A stretch of 64,000 nt of DNA from Tribonema minus (Eukaryota; Sar; Xanthophyceae; Tribonematales; Tribonemataceae): assembly GCA_017506865.1 (NCBI GenBank), contig JAFCMP010000044.1, positions 124,001-188,000 of the forward strand, written 5' to 3'. How positions within the stretch are numbered: the first letter of the stretch is position 1; every line of letters starts with the position of its first letter. The notes below the pieces were generated by a model. That model ran no database searches, was not told the DNA's origin, and worked only from the letters and a program-made list of their open reading frames with translations. Both the position numbers and the translations under genes were made by a program. Below are positions 11,863 through 21,887 of this stretch, piece after piece.

Positions 11863-14800
11863 AGTACTTTTTATTAATTCTCGCTCAGGGCGCGAAAAAG
11901 CCCAGATGATTGGCATCTAGCTGTAAGGAATCTACATATCGTATGACAGTCTGAAAGTGTCGCAACGACAACCACTCAAACGCCGCCGCCGCCAAATGGC
12001 ATCTCGGGGTCCTCCCCTACGTCCTCCTCCATGTGCCCCCCCCCCCTGGATTCTGCCATGTGTGTCATGACACGGCCAGAGTACGCCATGTGGAGCGCTG
12101 CCGACAGTGCCGAGCGTAAGCGCGCCAGGGCGATGCCCTTGAGAGCTTTAGGGCGCGCTCCTCCGGGCACTGACATCCTGCTGGCATACTCCGTCGCCAC
12201 AGCCTCCAGCAGCTTCCGCCCCTGCTCCCCGATGCTGCCAAATGACCCTATTGCCAATGTGGCAAGTTTGTAGCAATTCTGATCATAATGACCAGAATAG
12301 TGGGTAGTCTTGGCGGCCTCTTGGTCGCGGCAGCATCGCTCGGGGTCTGCTGCAGTCTTCGCCGCCCGCGACGCCACCTGTGCCTCGAAGCAGGTAACGT
12401 CCACCATGAGCGGTAGGTGGCGTGTCGGGTCGTCGTAGCCGGTCACCGGGAAGGCGTCGGCAGGCAGCACGATGTCCATCCTGCGACTCCCCGGCGGCCC
12501 GGCGGACCCCAGAAACGGCGTGTAGTCCTCGTCCACCAGTCCCGTTTTGAGGTATTGCCGCAGGAGGCGCTGCGTGGCCCTCTTGACGCTATTGTGGACA
12601 ATGGTGTCGTGCGCCTTGACGCGTGGCGCTTGACACAGCCGTGCATGCAGGGTGCCGCCCGGCGACTTCCCGCACAGCTTGCAGCCTGCCGTCTGCTCCT
12701 CTACTCCGATGGCGCGTTTGACGGCCAGCTGCCAGGATAGGCCATCGAACGAAGCCGTTGTGGAGTACATGGGCTCGTTGAGGAATGCCATGCCGATCGA
12801 GTGCATGTGGCGCTGCGACCGGAATCGAGCAAGTGCTTGCGTGCGTTGCGTGCCCTGCGGCAGCTGTTGCAGGTCCGCCTCCACCTTATCTGCAAGCTCG
12901 GTAGCGACGGCATCTGCAAGCGCACTCTGATTGGGGCGCTTCAGGCTACACTGCAACTGCAGAGCACTGGCGTCAAGTACGCAAGCAGCATCCGCACCAG
13001 TGCCACCACCTGCTGTCGGCCGCAGCGGCGGCTGCTGCGTAGGTGGTTGCTGCTGCAGTGGCGTTAGCGCTGGTGGCAGTATATGTTCCAGCTTGTCACC
13101 TGTTGCTGCACGTAGAGATGTGGCAGCTGTGGCGATCGTCCGCATGAGGGGCAGGCGCGCCACCTCTGCCGCTGCTGCGCCTTGTAGCATTGCTGGTGTG
13201 GAACGCGCAGCGCCTGCATTGACGGCTGCCGCTGCTGCGTGCGCTGGTGCTGCAGCTGTGCCGCCTGCCGTTGCTGCTGCTGCCAGTGGTGTTGCTGCTG
13301 CCGCAGGTGTTGGTGCAGCACCTGCCGCATTGGCCGCTGCCACCGCCATTGCCGCTGTCGCAGCCGGCACGGTTGCGGCGCCGCCTGCCGACGCTGCTCC
13401 TGTTGCAGGTGCTGCAGCAGCCCTTAGGCTAGTAGGGCCTGTAGCAGCTGTATTGCCTATGCCCGCAGCCGCTGCTGTTGATGCTGCAGTTAGTGATGCC
13501 GCCGAGGCCACTTGAGGTGCAACATGTGCTGCCGCTGCCGCAGCAGCCTCTGATGCTGGAGCAGCTGCTGCTGCCGCCGCTGCTGCTGCCGCCGCTGCTG
13601 CTGCCGCCGGAGTAGTTGCGCCGTGCGCCGCCGCTGCTGCTGCTGCCGCTGGTGCCGCCTGTGCTGCCGCCGCGGCCCCTGATCCAGCGGCAGCTGCGTC
13701 GTATGTTGCCGGAATGGCTGCGCCATAAGCGCGGCCAGCCGCTGATGCAGTTGCCGCTGCCGGAGCGGTCGCGCCTCCACTGGCAACCGCCGCTGCCGCT
13801 GTAACAGTTGCCGCTGCTGATGCTGCTGGTGCTGGTGCTGCTGCCGCTGCTGCCGGTGCCGCTTGTGTTGCCGCATCCTCAGCAGCGTTGTCTGCAGCCG
13901 CTTGAGGAGCCGCCTGCTGCAGCACCCCCGCCCATCCAGAGAGTGCTGGTTGCAGCGCTTGCAACGTGCCCGCCACATACGCAGCATCAGCGATGTCGCA
14001 GGCGCTGGTAATGCCAAGGCCGCCATGCCGTGTTGGGAGTCGCGCTTGCTGTAAGGCTGGGCCGTGCGCTGCCAGATGGAAGTGGGCCCCACTTTGCTCA
14101 AACTGGCGCCAGGTCTGGCCTGGTGGCTGCAGGCCCATTGAGTGCTCGAGCACCCACTGCGTGACCCGATCCCACTCCTTGGCGGCTGGCGCTGTCTGCG
14201 TAGTGGGAATGGTGCGCAGGCAGTACGTCATGCGAGGCACCACGCAGTAGCGCAGTAACCTGAACATAGCCCTCGGAGATGTCAGGCGCGCGCATCGCTC
14301 TGCAAATCGAGCCCCTGCCCCGCCTGCACCCGCTTCCCTGCGCAGCCATGCGTCCACAAAGCTGCTGTGGCCCACCGGCACCCCCAGCAGCACAGCTCCA
14401 CGGTTCTGATTTTCATCCGTATCCCCCACTAGCTGAACGCCCAGCTGCTGCAGCAGTTGCCGCTCGTGGTCTGTCACCACATGCCCCCTGCCAGGCAGCG
14501 CGCGTGACTTGGTGAGGTTTAGCTCCAGCCCCACCTCCGCAAAGTGTTGTTTGAGCTGCGCCACCGCCTGTATGTCATCCTGAGTCAGCGTGCAAGCGCC
14601 TGTTCGGACGTTGGCATCGTCCATGTAGGCGCCCATCCGCCTCCGCGCGCGCTGCGCAGCCGCCGCCTCATTGAACCGTTTCAAGCACTGAGCAATGGCG
14701 CCGCAGAAGAGCATCGGTGCCGCGGGGTCCCCCTGCTTAAACCCGCGCTGAGACATGATGATGCGCGTGGAGCCGTCAACGTGCTGGAACAGCAGGCGTG

Positions 14801-17330
14801 GCCGAGTGCGAACGTATGTGCCGATGAAGTAGTCGAGGAAGTCCGGCAGCTGTGCTGCTACCCATTCCGCTGCCGCCAGGACGAACACCATGTTGAAGGC
14901 ATTCTTGAGGTCCAGCATGAACTGCCAGTGACCGAGCTCATACGCGAGTTTGCCGGCCATGGCCGCTTTCTCCGCTCCTGCTGAGACGGCTACCCCATAC
15001 TGCCCGTCTGGCTCAAGGAGCTCCGCCAGGAAGTCTTTGCGGTCTGCCACGTACACCGAAGTGCATAGTCGCTGCAGCACCTCGCCGCAAACGATGGGCC
15101 GCTGCTTAGCTGTACCATCTTCCTGTTGTTCTGCAAGTGGCGTCAGGCGCCCCGCGCCATGCAACTGCCAGAAGGCATCCGGCAGCCGCGCAGCCTCCCG
15201 CATAACGGTCTGAAGCCACCGTGTGAGGACAGCAGCAAACTCATGCCGTCCCCAGCTTGTGCGTAGCGCATCCTGCAGGTGGCTGTAGCGCAGCCCCGAT
15301 GGGCCTGCTCCACTGTAAGGGCTTGCTCGCTGGATGAGCTTGGCAACCGTCTCTGGCTCAATTCCCTCCCCCTGTAACAGGCTGAGTTCTGCTGGCATGT
15401 CGGCTGCTTTCGCCACAAGCTGATCAACCATGCCGGATAGCTCATGGAGTTGTTCCCCTGGCGCAGCGGAGGGGTGTTTGGACTGCATGGCGGCAAAGCA
15501 GTCATCATCAGGTATCGCCACCGTTTTGGGCTGAAGGAAACGCGCTGCCTGCTGTAGCCCCCCCCGTGTGCCCATGCACTGTAGGACGTAGGCGTTGATC
15601 GCTGCCTCCGTTTGCTGGCGCGCGCGCCAGCGCCGGTGCGCACGCGCGTGTGCGAGGAGCGCTGGCACCAACCGGTCAAGCTCACCGCGTGCCAACATTC
15701 TGATTCTGTCGGAGCGAGTGATGCCAGGTGCGCCATCGGTGGAGGTGATGAGTGATGGCATGAGGTGGTGTAGAATCGTGGATCTTTGCAGTCGCTGCAC
15801 CCGCCCTGCAGAATCTGGCTCCCGCGCCGCATTGACGAACATCGTCATTGTGTGTGCCAACAGATGTGTTGCTGCGTTCTCCAGTGCAGCTCCCACATAG
15901 CGACGATTGCGTGGTCTAGCAAGGCTTCTAGTTGTCGCGAACTGCAGCTTGCACAGCTCATCGAGGCTGATGCTGTCAAGCACTGCTGCGACTGCGGGGG
16001 TTGAGATGGTCCACGTGAAAAGCCCACCTGCCCCACCTGCTGCGCCTGCAGGGCCTGGCGCTGCCGCTGCTGTCGCCGCACCTGCCGCTCTGGGACCCCC
16101 TCCGCCGCCGCCGCGGCCGCCACGACCACAGCCTCGTCCGCCGCTGTCGCTGCTGCGACCGCTGCCACGACCACCGCGGCCGTTTTGAGTTCGCGCGCCA
16201 CTGCCGCTGTTGCTAGCACCGCCGCTGCGGCTGCTGGCATCACTGCTGCGGCCGTTGCCAGCGCCGCTGTCCTTAGTACCGGCTGCACTGCCGCCGCCGG
16301 CACCGCTGCTGCTGCCGCCTCCGGTTCTGCTGCCGCTAGTCGCTCTGCTACTGCTGATGTCTGCATCATTGCTGCCGCTGCGAACGCGTCCTCCATTGCC
16401 ACGTCCGCGCCCTCCACTGCGACCCCGACCCCCTCGTGTAGCACTGCTGCCCCCGCGTTCCGGCCTCTTTGAGCTGCCGGAGGAGCTGCTGCCACCAGCC
16501 TGAGCAGCAGGTGCCTGCTGCGCGTGCGCTGGTCCCTTTGCGTAGGGGTTGCCGATGGGTGTGCACGCCGGTTGCTGCTGTGGCAGCGACGTGGTAGCTG
16601 TTGCCGTCGATGCATCAGGTGCTAGCGGTGCTGCTGATGCTGTTGTTGACAATGTTGCCGCCACTGCAGCGGGTGAAGTGATAGGCCTGCATTTGCGGCA
16701 GTGCTTGCCCGCGCTGGCATCGCTGCTGTCCACTCTGAATGTCTTGTTGGCATGAAACAGGTTTTTGCACAAGGCACACTCGGTGTAGATGGTTTGCAAG
16801 TGCGACGTGCTGAGGTCGGAGCGCTCCAGGAACGTTGTTGCTGTCCCACTGTGGTGTTTGCGCTGGTGCTTCGCCGCGATGTGGGCGTTTAACCTCTGCT
16901 GTAACGAGAGCAGCGACATGCCCTTCTTCACCACGAGGTCGCATAAGTTGCACTTGTACTCCGGGTCCGCACTGCCTCCACCTCCAGCTTCGTCGTCTAG
17001 CATCAGACGTTGCTGTTCCAGACTGTTATGACCTGTTCTAGAGCGCTTGACTGCACTTTGCCCGCCCGTGTGCTCCCCTTCGCCTGTTTGATCGGAAATT
17101 GACCAACCGTCATTCTGTACCCTCTTGCGTTTGTGCGCTGCGCGTCCGTCTCCAGTTGCTCTGCTGCTGCCACTCGTGCCATCGTCCTGTTGACAAGCGC
17201 CATTGCCATCTGCAGCACTGGTGCTAATATCCTGCGCTTGTGCGCACGCTAGATCGGATTCCTTGCATTTCTGCGCTGATTCAGAGTTGGCAATACGGGC
17301 CTCCCGCCGCCGCCATGATATTCTTTTCAT
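11863..17330 (-). mobile_element. Non-LTR retrotransposon with restriction-like endonuclease, full ORF and 3' tail
   Basis: The element is transcribed right to left. It consists of one long ORF (11976-17330), a ~110-base 3' UTR and an A-rich end (AATAAAAAGTAC) near 11863. The 3' UTR carries a short hairpin at 11888-11903 (GGGC/GCCC stem on the element strand) that is conserved in four truncated copies in this window. The 5' boundary is not resolved and may extend past 17330. No long terminal repeats are present. The combination of N-terminal zinc fingers, RT and a C-terminal CCHC plus PD-(D/E)XK-like nuclease is the R2/NeSL/CRE type of organisation. Confidence 0.85.
11976..17330 (-). CDS. Retrotransposon polyprotein: zinc fingers, reverse transcriptase, restriction-like endonuclease
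   Basis: One uninterrupted ORF of 1,784 residues. In order: a C2H2 finger (~124-150, CNLC...HIAAKH); a second CxxC...CxxC finger (~185-214); a Gly/Arg/Ser-rich RGG-like tract (~290-420), a likely nucleic-acid-binding tail; and reverse transcriptase (~627-950) with GAGPSGLRYSHL, KQRPIVCGEVLQRL, MLDLKNAFN, RGFKQGDPAAPMLF and the catalytic YMDD at ~902. An alanine-rich block follows (~1137-1387). Next is the knuckle CKLCGKSPGGTLHARLC (~1549), then RRMDIVLP (~1617), LMVDVTCFEAQ (~1642) and a downstream K/Y-containing helix, which fits the PD-(D/E)XK nuclease of R2-type elements. RT copies the element RNA at a nick made by the nuclease. The lack of stops or shifts in 5.3 kb suggests a young, possibly active copy. 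The Ala block is unusual for the class. Confidence 0.88.
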   Translation of the reverse strand: MKRISWRRREARIANSESAQKCKESDLACAQAQDISTSAADGNGACQQDDGTSGSSRATGDGRAAHKRKRVQNDGWSISDQTGEGEHTGGQSAVKRSRTGHNSLEQQRLMLDDEAGGGGSADPEYKCNLCDLVVKKGMSLLSLQQRLNAHIAAKHQRKHHSGTATTFLERSDLSTSHLQTIYTECALCKNLFHANKTFRVDSSDASAGKHCRKCRPITSPAAVAATLSTTASAAPLAPDASTATATTSLPQQQPACTPIGNPYAKGPAHAQQAPAAQAGGSSSSGSSKRPERGGSSATRGGRGRSGGRGRGNGGRVRSGSNDADISSSRATSGSRTGGGSSSGAGGGSAAGTKDSGAGNGRSSDASSRSGGASNSGSGARTQNGRGGRGSGRSSDSGGRGCGRGGRGGGGGGPRAAGAATAAAAPGPAGAAGGAGGLFTWTISTPAVAAVLDSISLDELCKLQFATTRSLARPRNRRYVGAALENAATHLLAHTMTMFVNAAREPDSAGRVQRLQRSTILHHLMPSLITSTDGAPGITRSDRIRMLARGELDRLVPALLAHARAHRRWRARQQTEAAINAYVLQCMGTRGGLQQAARFLQPKTVAIPDDDCFAAMQSKHPSAAPGEQLHELSGMVDQLVAKAADMPAELSLLQGEGIEPETVAKLIQRASPYSGAGPSGLRYSHLQDALRTSWGRHEFAAVLTRWLQTVMREAARLPDAFWQLHGAGRLTPLAEQQEDGTAKQRPIVCGEVLQRLCTSVYVADRKDFLAELLEPDGQYGVAVSAGAEKAAMAGKLAYELGHWQFMLDLKNAFNMVFVLAAAEWVAAQLPDFLDYFIGTYVRTRPRLLFQHVDGSTRIIMSQRGFKQGDPAAPMLFCGAIAQCLKRFNEAAAAQRARRRMGAYMDDANVRTGACTLTQDDIQAVAQLKQHFAEVGLELNLTKSRALPGRGHVVTDHERQLLQQLGVQLVGDTDENQNRGAVLLGVPVGHSSFVDAWLRREAGAGGAGARFAERCARLTSPRAMFRLLRYCVVPRMTYCLRTIPTTQTAPAAKEWDRVTQWVLEHSMGLQPPGQTWRQFEQSGAHFHLAAHGPALQQARLPTRHGGLGITSACDIADAAYVAGTLQALQPALSGWAGVLQQAAPQAAADNAAEDAATQAAPAAAAAAPAPAASAAATVTAAAAVASGGATAPAAATASAAGRAYGAAIPATYDAAAAGSGAAAAAQAAPAAAAAAAAHGATTPAAAAAAAAAAAAAAAAPASEAAAAAAAHVAPQVASAASLTAASTAAAAGIGNTAATGPTSLRAAAAPATGAASAGGAATVPAATAAMAVAAANAAGAAPTPAAAATPLAAAATAGGTAAAPAHAAAAAVNAGAARSTPAMLQGAAAAEVARLPLMRTIATAATSLRAATGDKLEHILPPALTPLQQQPPTQQPPLRPTAGGGTGADAACVLDASALQLQCSLKRPNQSALADAVATELADKVEADLQQLPQGTQRTQALARFRSQRHMHSIGMAFLNEPMYSTTASFDGLSWQLAVKRAIGVEEQTAGCKLCGKSPGGTLHARLCQAPRVKAHDTIVHNSVKRATQRLLRQYLKTGLVDEDYTPFLGSAGPPGSRRMDIVLPADAFPVTGYDDPTRHLPLMVDVTCFEAQVASRAAKTAADPERCCRDQEAAKTTHYSGHYDQNCYKLATLAIGSFGSIGEQGRKLLEAVATEYASRMSVPGGARPKALKGIALARLRSALSAALHMAYSGRVMTHMAESRGGGHMEEDVGEDPEMPFGGGGV

Positions 17331-17481
17331 GAACTCTGCTACGCCATGGTGCTACATGCTACAGCTACATACCTATCCGCATCTCGTGGAGGCCTACTAC
17401 GGTACTTTTATGGGGAGGTACGGTACTATCCTCAGTACCAGATTCTCTGTCTGCTTTCAAAAGACAGAGGCAAAGGCATGT

Positions 17482-17730
17482 TCATACCAGACTGTTGCTG
17501 AAGTGAACGCCTTTCTCGAACATGGATGAAAGGAAACAGAACGGACCGCAAGGTGTGCAGGCGTTATGGTGCATGTCGTCAGAACACGATTTGATGCATG
17601 ACGTGCAGCACATTCTGCAGCTGTGCCAGACGACCGCCTGGGGAGGGTGGGTGGCGCATTTGACACACTCCTGCTCCTGCTGTTTCTTGCTTGTGGTGTT
17701 TTGGCTGGTGGTGGAGACCTGTTCCGCCAT
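17482..17730 (-). CDS. Small cysteine-rich ORF upstream of the retrotransposon ORF
   Basis: An 82-residue frame on the same strand as the retrotransposon, 152 bases upstream of its first ATG. It starts MAEQVSTTSQ and contains CVKC, a spacer with PPQAVV, SCRMCCTSC, then CTPC. The order resembles a C3HC4 RING of the IAP/MGRN type (CxxC ... PPxAV ... C..xxCxxC ... CxxC), but the usual histidine position is methionine. It could be a first ORF or 5' leader of the element, a fragment of a host gene, or chance. Function is not assigned. Confidence 0.3.
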   Translation of the reverse strand: MAEQVSTTSQNTTSKKQQEQECVKCATHPPQAVVWHSCRMCCTSCIKSCSDDMHHNACTPCGPFCFLSSMFEKGVHFSNSLV

Positions 17731-18436
17731 CGAGCGATAAATGCTCCCAGCGCAATTGCGGCTGCTGAGGTCAGTGCTGAGGCTGCTGTTTTCGTTGCCA
17801 CCTCCGCTCCTGCTGCTTTCGTTGCCATTGCTGACGGCGCTGCACTGCTGCTGCGGCTTCTGTTGCGGTTTGCTGCTGCTGGCAGTGGGCCGGTAATGAT
17901 GATGGCGCTGGTAGACTGACGCTAATACTGCAGTGCTGGTGCTACTGACATTGCCTCAGAATTCAGTGGTAATTAATCTTCAGCAGATTACCCAGCATGC
18001 CATAGCCTGTCCGCATTCTACCATCACGGCCGCAGCTTCTGCAGCAGCCGGGGGGCGGGATACACCTGTGCGAGTTTGTCGGCGGCGTCAACGGTCGCGA
18101 GCGAGCGCAAGCGAGCGCGCGCCGTGCGCACGCCTTCTACTTCGTGCGCGGATGGTGTTTTAAAAAGTTCAAGTCTGTGTGCTGTGCGAAAGTTGAACTT
18201 CGAAACCGAAACCAAGAACGAACACCACGTAGAACCAAGTGCCACCAGAACCAAGTGCAAGAAGGAGCGAGGCGAGGCGCAGTGTCGGCGACAGTGGCAG
18301 CAGCAGTAACAGCAGCCGCAGAGTGCAGCAGTAGCACTTAATGGGCCGTCGCATCAGAGCAGCAAGGGCAGAAGCAAAGAGCAAAGAGTGACTAGTTCGT
18401 GGTAGAGCAGGGTGAGCACCGGCTTTGCTGTTGCCC

Positions 18437-18640
18437 GTGCTAGGCGGTATGTGCGATAGACACCAGAGCAGCGTGAGCAGCGGCTTGCGGTTCACCGTGC
18501 TAGGCGGGCTGTGCGACAGACACCAGAGTGACATCTCGCTGCGCATCGTGCTAGGCAGTCTGATGCTCGTGCGCGAGAGACACCACAGCAGCTTGAGCAG
18601 CGACTCACTGCAAGTCGTGCCAGCGCGGCTGCTCGAGCGT
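18437..18640. repeat. Imperfect tandem repeat with unit lengths 60, 51 and 69 bases
   Basis: Each unit begins GTGCTAGGC (18437, 18497, 18548, with a weaker GTGCCAGCGC at 18617) and contains GAGACACCA(G/C)AGxxxx. All unit lengths are multiples of three, and frames are open through the array on both strands: VLGGxCDRHQS on plus, LWCLSHxPPS on minus. This could be a coding repeat or a minisatellite. Confidence 0.55.
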
Positions 18641-19287
18641 ACAGTTAACAATGCTTCTCTGCACCAACGCGCACAGAGGGTGGCGGCTAAACGCGAGAGG
18701 CAATCCAATCAAAGAGCTGCAACCATTGCAAGTCATTGCAACATAGATGACATGATTTTCGTCAGTGAATTCCTCACCCAAGGATGCATTCGGTCCTGGT
18801 GATTTCACGTGCGGAGCCTCAAATTGCACATGTGCAGTTGACACAACGACAAATTGACACTGTCACATGAGCAATCAGCTACAGGAGGATCACCGGATGG
18901 GCTGCCACCACATGCAAATTTGCTCGAGAGTCCTCAAGTTCTAGGGTTGGCAAATGAGTTCTATGACCGTTTGTATTCCTACTAGTAGTACGAAGTCAAG
19001 TTTTGCCATGTGTGTCGTGAAGGTTGGCCGCAGCAGACCTATGACCAGCGCCAGCAAGTCTTGAAGCTATTCACAATTGTTAACAAATTGAATGCTGTTT
19101 TCGTTCATCCTGCAGGGAAATTTCATCTGTAGGTCCATACAATGCCTACCGACAACGCACATCGAGTGCTAGCTGTCATGCCACCAGACTGAGTCTTCAG
19201 CGTTGATGATCATATGGTCCTTGAACCATGTCCCCCTGAACTGTCCGAGCTCACATATTTGCCAGTGGAATGGCTATAGTATACTAG

Positions 19288-19345
19288 TAGTATGCATATG
19301 CATATGCATATGCATATGTATGTATATGCATATGCATATGTATTT
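19288..19345. repeat. ATGCAT/ATGTAT microsatellite
   Basis: Runs of ATGCAT interrupted by ATGTATGTAT. Simple-sequence DNA with no coding meaning; open frames through it are artefacts of the period of six. Confidence 0.8.
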
Positions 19346-19965
19346 GCCTATGGTGTAAATGTATCACCTTTCTGGTGGACAAGTAGGTTATGCAGGGAAT
19401 GTGACAACGCTGGACGATACCAATACAGTGCAACAGATGGCTCAGTCTCTGCCCCGCCATCAATGATTTTGCATACATGAATGTGTGCCTCGTGATGCTT
19501 AAGACAAATTTGCATCAATGATTGTGCAGCCGTGGCCTTCTCACTGCTGTGCCATCCTTTAAAACAGTACACAATGCACTGCCTGTGCTTGACTGCGATG
19601 TCCTGGGTGTTGCATGCTTGCTGAATTGGCACTGGTGGTGCATGACCTACATCAAAGTCTGCCTGTCAGTGATTGACCGTACTACTAGTAGGTTATCACC
19701 TCGTGCCCTCCACACCCAACACCATTGCTGTCTACACCCTGCAGCATTCACCGCAGCTTGCCCTGCTTAGATTAGGGTTTCACGAGAGCATGACGACCGC
19801 CGTCGAATTTCATTCTCTTGTACACCTGTGCAAGGTTGTGCTTACTCACGGCGTCAACACCCGCACTGCGCCCACAGTCGAACAGCTTTCCCTCACTGCT
19901 CCTGTGGTCACGTGACCGCTTCGTGCCTCGGATCTGTACTTCAAGTCACTCTCGAGGAGCTGGTG

Positions 19966-21887
19966 ATGGAGTGCCTTCGCTGCCACGAGCAGAAGCTATC
20001 GAGCGAGTTTTCAAGCCTTACCTCCATCGGCAAGCTTGACACCACTGAGCTGGCCTCGTTGTGTCTCAGGTAACCTGAGAAACATGTCCCACGTCCATCA
20101 TCTACACCGACTGATAGACACGAATCCGCGCGCTGCATACAGGAAGGCAACAGGTGCAGCGTCTAGCTAGCTAATGCATACTCGTTTGCTTCCCGATGCA
20201 GGTGCCTGCAGAAGGTGCTACATACATGCAACGTACCAGATGATGCACAGAAGGTACTCGACAGCGAGATCAGCTGCCTGGAAGGCAAAGTGCCGTGGAA
20301 AGACAGCGTGCAAGCCGCACTAAGAGAGCGCAATGCCGCCCATAGCACCATCAGTATAGTCATGGTCACCGGGGGGCACGTCACAATGCCGGTCACTCTG
20401 GACACTACAGTCAAGGACGTCAAGATATTTCTTGGCCAGCACCAGGACCGGAAGCCTTATTATTATCGTCTGCTTCTCGGCAAAAAGGACATGAAGGTCA
20501 GTATTGTGTTCTACTTACTTCTACAACACAATATCTTTCACCCAAGTACAAAGTTCATACCGGATGGTTCAACAACTTGTGCGCTGGTGCGCGTAATGCG
20601 CAACCAGTGATGCCGCAAATGCCCGAAAAGTTCGTGAGGAATGGCCTGTGCATCGACACACCACGGTCACTGTTGCCCAGACCACTCTTCGAGCGTTGAA
20701 ACCACAGCAGGCATTGCAACGCCATGGACTTGGAGCACCCGAGTAGCACCAGAATTTCCTGCTTCTTATGTCAGGTGTGCACCGGTCATTGACGTCCTGC
20801 GCCTGAACCCTGTTCAGCCGCTGAAACATAGCCTGCGATCCATTGTACCGTTTGAGCACAGGCAGTTTGTATGTGCTGCAGCATTTCTGCCGTGTGCGTC
20901 ATCCATGAACTGCCGCCTTCGTACCCCAAGTAATGCCATGAGGAGCACCAACAACCCGAGTTATTCAGGCCCTGCGCACGGCATTACAGCCGCGCACACG
21001 ACACAGCTGACTTTCATGCTTGCCTATGCGCGCAGGTCAGGGCACCCGACGGCACCGCCAACAAACTCGTGCGCTACACTGGCCCGCAGTGCGCGGGCGT
21101 CACGGTGACCGCCATTGCGCCCTACTCAGCGTACGCAGGCATGAACACCATCCCCGGCGCCGCCGTTGATGACCACGGCAATGCGCACGGCGCGGCTTAT
21201 GACCTCGGCGAGGACGGTGCCTTTCAGGGCCTGACGGCGGCCGTGCTTCAGCTGAGTGGATTTGATTTTGTTGCGCCGCGCACGGCACTTGAGGAAAAGG
21301 GCTTCACGCTCGTGCACTGGGTGTGCATCCCCAGTGAAGCAGAGTTCACTCAGGCCCTATCAGGCGCGTTCCAGTGCTGGGTGATTTCCGGCCACAGTGG
21401 GGATGCCCCACTGGGAGCAGGGCACTTGGACTCCTTGAAGCACTTTTATGAGAGGGGAGGAGGTGTGTATCTCTGGGGTGACAATGACCCGTATTTCTTT
21501 CATGCCAATGTAGTCGCACATACTCTCCTGGGCCCAGGAATATCGCTAGAGGGCAACGATTGGGGGGACAGGCACTTGAGCCCGCGCCCGAGTACCAAGG
21601 CAGGCAGCGGTTTCGACTCCAACAGCCTGCTCTTCACAGGCATCGCGAAGCTGTATGAAGGCATTACGATAGCGCGTGTGTGCGCAGCTGGCCGCACAGG
21701 TGTAAAGACTATCATGGTCAGCTCGCACAGGCAGCCGCTCCCAGGCGTGATCAATGACGGGCGGCACCGCCTCATTGTCGATGGCGGGTTCACGCGGCTG
21801 TTCTGCCACTGGGACGCCGCTGGGTCGGCTCGGTTTGTGAAGAACGCGTCTGCATGGCTGTGTGGCGTTGACGCGGACTGGGTCTGA
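19966..21887 (+). CDS. CxxC-finger, ubiquitin-like, glutamine-amidotransferase-like protein
   Basis: Three exons, 19966-20069, 20202-20496 and 21036-21887, total 1,251 bases (416 residues) in a continuous frame with GT-AG junctions. The start ATG at 19966 gives MECLRCHEQK; residues C3/C6 and C33/C36 form a CxxC...CxxC treble-clef-like finger split by intron 1. Residues ~82-133 look ubiquitin-like (VTLDTTVKDVKIFL, YYYRLLLGKKDMK). Exon 3 holds a class-I GATase/DJ-1-like fold: WVISGHSGD, then HFYERGGGVYLWGDND, and near the C-terminus LIVDGGFTRLFCHW and FVKNASAWLCGVD. No nucleophile cysteine is obvious at the usual elbow (SGHSGD instead), so it may be non-catalytic. The ubiquitin-like domain ends at an intron; a missed exon in 20497-21035 is possible. 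Product name unknown; the domain calls are mine. Confidence 0.7.

Larger units (their letters stand above)
17731..19965. other. Intergenic, repeat-bearing stretch without a recognised gene
   Basis: Holds a coding-like tandem repeat (18437-18640), an ATGCAT microsatellite (about 19288-19345) and three TACTAGTAG palindromes (near 18980, 19282 and 19681). A 94-codon minus-strand frame at 19348-19632 has no recognisable domain. The last ~150 bases are probably the promoter and 5' UTR of the gene starting at 19966. Confidence 0.5.

Noticed and set aside
12931..16503. Plus-strand Ala-, Leu- or Pro-rich ORFs inside 11976-17330
   Set aside because: Antisense shadows of the Ala-rich and RGG-like repeats in the retrotransposon ORF.
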